Source: an uncultured Bacilli bacterium
GTDB lineage: Bacteria > Bacillota_I > Bacilli_A > RF39 > UBA660
Assembly: GCA_951800155.1 (NCBI GenBank)
Contig: CATOJL010000014.1
Span: 1-17,422 of the forward strand
Length of the DNA: 17,422 nt
Direction of reading: 5' to 3'
The position numbers were made by a program, and so were the translations under genes. Shown in pieces: positions 14,433 through 17,422 of this stretch. Numbering within the stretch: the first letter of the stretch is position 1; each line of letters begins with the position of its first letter. The notes under the pieces were generated by a model. That model made no database searches, was not told the origin of the DNA, and saw only the letters and a program-made list of their open reading frames with translations.

Positions 14433-15413
14433 CTAATATTTAATACAATATAAAACAGATGTATTTGTTGGTCTAGCTGTAGCAACATTCGGATATGTAT
14501 ATGCAGTACCTTCTCTTTTACCACTTAATCGTATCCAACCATTTCCTGCTTCATATCTACCATTTGAATCCGAATTAATATAGGAGGAACCCCAACCAGA
14601 ACTTGTCACGCCACTTTTTGTGGGAGAAAAACCCAAATACTCTACTGTATTACCAATTATTGTAAGCACAGTAGCATCCTGATGTTTACCTACAGCTGCT
14701 CCAGAACCTTCTAAAATTCCTGTACTGGATGTATGACTATTTCCACCTGTTCCTCGTAAAAATTCCCCTCTTAAATCGGGTACAGCAAAGGTGGTCGTTC
14801 CATCTCCTCCATAGTAGTTATAAGAGCCAAAACCTTCTTTAAAAGATTCTGCCAACTTTGGATAATCTGCAATTTTATAAACGCTTCCATCACAAGATAA
14901 ATACCCCTCAGGCGCAAGACTCCCTGACAGATAAGAAATGACGACTCCAACAGGCGTTGTATCTTTTTTTGTCCCTATCTCTCCTGTTTCCTCATCAATT
15001 TCACATCCTGTCTTTTGTACTACTACTTTTGTTTCGGTTATACTCTTACATGCACAATACTTTCTATTACAAATTGCTATGGCTGTATCTCCATTGGCAT
15101 TGATTTGTAATTTCCCACTTTTTGGCATAGAGCCTTTAAATGCCAATTTTTCTTCCTTATTTTTTACATTCACAAATTTATTTTCAATAACCTCAAAATT
15201 ATACCTTTCACTATTTTCCTTCCCAGTTTCTGGTAATATATGATCGATATAAAATACACTTCCTGCTTCTATAATCCCATAGGCGGAATCTTCTAATGCT
15301 CCTTTTTCGGCTCGATCAATGATTTGTATAATCGAAGTCGTTGCAATTAAGGCTACAACTGCAAGTATTACAATAACTGCTAGTAATTCCATTAATGTAA
15401 ACCCTTTTTTCAT
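14433..15413 (-). CDS. Type IV prepilin-like protein fused to a phage tail-collar domain
   Basis: A 326-residue chimera. The N-terminus is a class III prepilin leader: M-K-K-G, cleavage before Phe5, then T-L-M-E with the invariant Glu at mature position 5 (residue 9) and a hydrophobic helix to about residue 31. Residues 35-150 form a pilin-like globular part with cysteines 115, 120, 122 and 137. From about 153 the sequence is a tail-collar domain of the PF07484/COG4675 type: P-V-G-V-V-I-S-Y, A-P-E-G-Y-L-S-C-D-G (168-176), and F-A-V-P-D-L-R-G-E-F-L-R-G (209-221). It ends in R-P-T-N-T-S-V-L-Y-C-I-K-Y, the typical end of short tail fibres. Probably a surface-displayed minor pilin with an adhesive tip. 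No other pilus or phage genes lie nearby. It is read without a frameshift. GAGGAG (15423-15428) precedes the ATG. Confidence 0.9.
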   Translation of the reverse strand: MKKGFTLMELLAVIVILAVVALIATTSIIQIIDRAEKGALEDSAYGIIEAGSVFYIDHILPETGKENSERYNFEVIENKFVNVKNKEEKLAFKGSMPKSGKLQINANGDTAIAICNRKYCACKSITETKVVVQKTGCEIDEETGEIGTKKDTTPVGVVISYLSGSLAPEGYLSCDGSVYKIADYPKLAESFKEGFGSYNYYGGDGTTTFAVPDLRGEFLRGTGGNSHTSSTGILEGSGAAVGKHQDATVLTIIGNTVEYLGFSPTKSGVTSSGWGSSYINSDSNGRYEAGNGWIRLSGKREGTAYTYPNVATARPTNTSVLYCIKY

Positions 15414-15439
15414 TCTCCCACTCTCCTCGTATTATAATT

Positions 15440-15469
15440 ACTATAGCATACATGAAAGAATATTTGCAA
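15440..15469 (-). promoter_or_regulatory. Sigma-A promoter of the pilin-collar gene
   Basis: TTGCAA (15464-15469), 18 bases, TATAGT (15440-15445) with an extended TGC before the -10. Predicted start near 15433, about 20 bases before the ATG. Confidence 0.65.
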
Positions 15470-15573
15470 GCCTAAGAAATTAGAATCTCTGTATCTCTCT
15501 TTTACCTCCTACAAATCCTATAAGTTGCTAACTATCTATTCTCTTATCAAGAAAGTCAGATATAAAATCTTTT

Positions 15574-15607
15574 AAAAAAAATGACAAAATAAATTTGTCA
15601 TTTTTTT
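15574..15607. terminator. Strong bidirectional terminator hairpin
   Basis: Perfect 14-base stem (15575-15588 with 15594-15607) with an ATAAA loop and runs of seven or more Ts on each strand. It insulates the pilin-collar promoter from transcription of the secreted pair. Confidence 0.85.
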
Positions 15608-15678
15608 ACTAACAAAGCAGATTTGTTAATATAATTACAATGTAAACTAATCATCTTTTTCTCTCATCATAATCAAAT

Positions 15679-15707
15679 AAAAAGTATCCTAAATTTTAGA
15701 ATACTTT
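15679..15707 (-). terminator. Terminator of the metallopeptidase/223-residue operon
   Basis: AAAGTAT (15681-15687) pairs with ATACTTT (15701-15707); inside, after one mismatch, CTAAA pairs with TTTAG. Five Ts follow on the minus strand (15679-15683). It lies 25 bases after the stop. Confidence 0.6.
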
Positions 15708-15720
15708 CGTTTTATTCGAA

Positions 15721-15740
15721 ATAAAGTATCGCTACTTTAT
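15721..15740 (-). other. Stable hairpin overlapping a stop codon
   Basis: Eight-base perfect stem (15721-15728 with 15733-15740) closed by a GCGA tetraloop on the minus strand. It covers the last codons and stop of the 223-residue protein. A competing stem (TTTATT/AATAAA, 15711-15725) shares its 3' arm. Confidence 0.55.
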
Positions 15741-16403
15741 AAAACTATAATTTTCAAATTTTTTATTATTAATATTATAAACTTCATTTTTTGAAGTATC
15801 AAGTTCCAAAATGCTATATTCATCTGCAGAAGCAACATACATTTCAGTATTTGAATCATAGTTCAATAATAAAACAAATTTTTTATTTGCTTTTTGTTTT
15901 AAGTTTAAATTATAATCTTGCGATATAAATTCAACACTACTCTTCGCTATTTGAGATTTGCTCAAAGTACTAATCCCTTTCTTTTCAAGTTGCTCTTGTG
16001 TTTGTGTAGCAATATATTCTGATAAAGGCACAGTTCCACCTAGTCTTACAATTTCGATGGTATCTGATGAAAAATCACCTTTTAAAACTTTACTAATCTT
16101 GAATTCAGAAACTGTATGAACCCTTTCATCATTTCCAACAAAACTTTTTAAATCCTGTATATATTCGCCGATAACAACTAATGAACTATGATTAAAAATA
16201 TCATTTGGTTCTGTATACAAATAATCACTAGTGTAATATACTTGGTAATTATTTTCTCCTCTACCTAATGTTTCACTTTGGGTGTCTTGCAAATCATTTC
16301 TATTCCCTAAAACATTTTTATTATTATTTGTAGTAACTAAAATTGTTCCACTAACAATAATAGATATAGCAAAAACAGTTAATATAATTTTTCCCTTCAT
16401 CAT
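15732..16403 (-). CDS. Exported or membrane-anchored protein of unknown function
   Basis: A 223-residue protein with an N-terminal signal/anchor helix (about 5-24) followed by an Asn-rich linker. The core (about 65-205) is predicted beta-rich: S-S-L-V-V-I-G-E-Y, then F-K-I-S-K-V-L-K-G-D-F, I-E-I-V-R-L-G-G-T-V and K-F-V-L-L-L-N-Y. This pattern recalls a broadly distributed family of secreted Bacillota proteins with no assigned function; the recollection is not confirmed. AGGAGG (16409-16414) lies 5 bases from the first ATG and 8 from the second, so either may be used. It begins 12 bases after the metallopeptidase stop and is surely co-transcribed, so the two may act together at the cell surface. 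Confidence 0.75.
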   Translation of the reverse strand: MMKGKIILTVFAISIIVSGTILVTTNNNKNVLGNRNDLQDTQSETLGRGENNYQVYYTSDYLYTEPNDIFNHSSLVVIGEYIQDLKSFVGNDERVHTVSEFKISKVLKGDFSSDTIEIVRLGGTVPLSEYIATQTQEQLEKKGISTLSKSQIAKSSVEFISQDYNLNLKQKANKKFVLLLNYDSNTEMYVASADEYSILELDTSKNEVYNINNKKFENYSFIK

Positions 16404-16415
16404 AAATTCCTCCTA

Positions 16416-17003
16416 TTAATATTTACTATTAAAAGCATTATTGTCCACTTCTTGGACAGTATTAACTTTTCTTCCTGAACCTAATTGACACATAACACTA
16501 TTAGGGTTTGTTTGGTTATGAGCCAATCCCCAAGCATGACCAAACTCATGAACTATAGTACCCTTCTGATTGTAGGCACTTAAAGATTTCATAACAGGAT
16601 TATTAATATGAATTTCAGAAAATAACCAGTTTTCAGCATCAGGGTGTACTTCAGAAATAGTGCCTGTCGTTCCATTAGCTCTCTTAAAGAACAAAGTAAA
16701 AGCTATCGTCAGACTACCAGAATCATTATAGGAAGAAAAATCCACGGTTCCATTAGATTGTTTATATGCCCTTGCATTTGGATATAATTTATTATATCCA
16801 TGTCCAGTATGTACCCAATTATCTGCTGCTTCACTAATAAGATTACTATAATCGGTTGCAGTACTAGTTAAATAATAATAGACACTTTCAATATTCCATG
16901 TTAATTTTTTCTTAAATGTTGGCGTTGCCGTAGCTGCCATAACGCCTTTTGGAAATACAAAAATAGTTAAAAGCAACAACCCAAAAAATATCCTTTTTCT
17001 CAT
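16416..17003 (-). CDS. Secreted matrixin-like zinc metallopeptidase (M10/metzincin)
   Basis: A 195-residue exported protein. A signal peptide covers residues 1-23 (basic start, hydrophobic core, V-M-A before the likely cut). The metzincin zinc site H-E-F-G-H-A-W-G-L-A-H is at 152-162 and the Met-turn S-V-M at about 169-171, with the final helix ending N-S-K-Y. No cysteine-switch propeptide is seen, as expected for small bacterial forms. The frame is open to an ATG at 17066, but the ATG at 17003 has AAGGAG (17011-17016) at 7 bases and yields a proper signal peptide. It is first in an operon with the 223-residue protein. The substrate is unknown; extracellular protein or peptide is inferred. 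Confidence 0.88.
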   Translation of the reverse strand: MRKRIFFGLLLLTIFVFPKGVMAATATPTFKKKLTWNIESVYYYLTSTATDYSNLISEAADNWVHTGHGYNKLYPNARAYKQSNGTVDFSSYNDSGSLTIAFTLFFKRANGTTGTISEVHPDAENWLFSEIHINNPVMKSLSAYNQKGTIVHEFGHAWGLAHNQTNPNSVMCQLGSGRKVNTVQEVDNNAFNSKY

Positions 17004-17040
17004 TTTTTCTCTCCTTAATTTAATATTTCTTTCATAGTGC

Positions 17041-17061
17041 AACATACAACATATAACATAC
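17041..17061. repeat. Three tandem 7-base repeats upstream of the metallopeptidase
   Basis: AACATAC, AACATAT, AACATAC in a row, followed by a partial AAC. They lie about 40 bases upstream of the start codon, within the leader. Such short tandem repeats can change copy number by slippage. Confidence 0.6.
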
Positions 17062-17145
17062 AACAATTTTGCATTACTAAAATGTAATACTATATATACT
17101 TGTGTATGCCCCTCCCTTTAAAAGACAACAAAGTAGTATCAAAAG

Positions 17146-17172
17146 TTACAAAGATGAAAGACAAATTTCCAT
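17146..17172 (-). CDS. Possible 8-residue leader peptide
   Basis: ATG at 17170-17172 preceded by GGAGAAG (17177-17183) at good spacing, encoding M-E-I-C-L-S-S-L and a TAA. It lies just after a candidate promoter and about 140 bases before the metallopeptidase. It could be a leader peptide, the 5' end of a decayed gene, or chance. Confidence 0.25.
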   Translation of the reverse strand: MEICLSSL

Positions 17173-17202
17173 TTTACTTCTCCGTGTGCCTTTGTTAAAT
17201 TA

Positions 17203-17211
17203 ATTATATCA
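17203..17211 (-). promoter_or_regulatory. Extended -10 promoter upstream of the metallopeptidase operon
   Basis: TGATATAAT on the minus strand (TATAAT at 17203-17208). No good -35 is present. Transcription from near 17196 would give a leader of roughly 190 bases for the metallopeptidase gene. Confidence 0.45.
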
Positions 17212-17422
17212 CACAATTTTGCAATTAACTAAATAAAATTTCTTGTTGAGTGCAATTTTTTTAGTCCGTTTGCAAGCTAACTCAGAAGTAGAATTATAGA
17301 TATCTTTTTCTACTATTTTTACAATGACAGGACCTAAAAAATGTAGTTTTCAACTAAGATGACAAAAGGGCATGTTTTCCACAAGAGATTTATAAATGAA
17401 GAGTAACTCTCCTATAGATTTG

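Larger units (their letters stand above)
15414..15731. other. 318-base noncoding stretch between the pilin-collar gene and the secreted pair
   Basis: It contains the pilin-collar promoter and ribosome site, and three hairpins (15574-15607, 15679-15707, 15721-15740). The remaining bases (15470-15573 and 15608-15678) show no credible reading frame or RNA. Confidence 0.6.
17067..17422. other. 356-base noncoding stretch at the right edge
   Basis: It contains an extended -10 promoter, a mini-ORF and a small dyad (ATTAC/GTAAT, 17073-17088). From 17212 to the edge no credible gene is seen; a minus frame is open from the edge to a stop at 17350, too short to call. Confidence 0.5.

Noticed and set aside
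14938..15243. 101-codon plus-strand frame inside the pilin-collar gene
   Set aside because: Lies opposite the pilin-like body and linker; its hydrophobic composition is what an antisense frame of AT-rich coding DNA gives.
14433..15413. Prophage remnant as the explanation for the collar domain
   Set aside because: No phage structural, lysis or integrase genes nearby, and the reading frame is intact with its own promoter and prepilin leader.
17004..17066. Metallopeptidase extension from the ATG at 17066
   Set aside because: The extra 21 residues are encoded partly by tandem repeats, precede a complete signal peptide, and lack a ribosome site; the ATG at 17003 has one.
17350..17422. Possible C-terminus of a minus-strand gene entering from the right edge
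   Set aside because: Only about 24 codons are open, with no recognisable residues; expected by chance.

Overview
The window is AT-rich DNA of a low-GC Gram-positive bacterium (Bacillota). It carries AddAB rather than RecBCD, strong AGGAGG-type ribosome sites, T-tailed hairpin terminators and consensus sigma-A promoters. A gene for the SpoIVB sporulation protease points to a spore-forming, or formerly spore-forming, lineage of Bacilli or Clostridia. The compact AddA/AddB proteins fit a streamlined, host-associated genome; that placement is inference. No rRNA, tRNA, CRISPR array or intact insertion sequence is visible. All genes but one lie on the minus strand.

Layout, following minus-strand transcription from the right edge. 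(1) 17422-15679: a noncoding leader with a candidate promoter and mini-ORF, then two exported proteins, a matrixin-like zinc metallopeptidase and a 223-residue surface protein, ending in terminator hairpins. (2) 15469-14433: a single gene whose product joins a type IV pilin N-terminus to a phage tail-collar/short-tail-fibre C-terminus, the most unusual gene here. (3) 14276-12816: frr and an unrecognised 246-residue protein, each with its own sigma-A promoter. (4) 12785-10878: nusB-xseA-xseB, overlapping and surely co-transcribed. (5) 10770-9617: a membrane-anchored protein of unknown function, then a 447-base noncoding stretch with two hairpins. (6) 9332-8259: spoIVB, with a possible sigma-G-like promoter. 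(7) 8181-2636: a leader with two promoters, then addB and addA, overlapping. addA ends inside a hairpin shared with the only plus-strand gene, a small membrane protein of the COG2426 type (2124-2627). (8) 1972-1: cdsA and rseP, divergent from that gene, with a ribosome site for another gene at the window edge.

Functionally the window combines recombinational repair (AddAB) and ExoVII, translation and transcription housekeeping (Frr, NusB), phospholipid synthesis and intramembrane proteolysis (CdsA, RseP), a sporulation checkpoint protease (SpoIVB), and a set of secreted or surface proteins. The isoprenoid genes that often sit between cdsA and rseP (dxr) and after xseB (ispA, dxs) are absent from both places. 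Several of the likely starts differ from the longest open frame: cdsA, addB, the 351-residue protein and the metallopeptidase are better read from internal starts, judged by ribosome-site spacing and promoter position.
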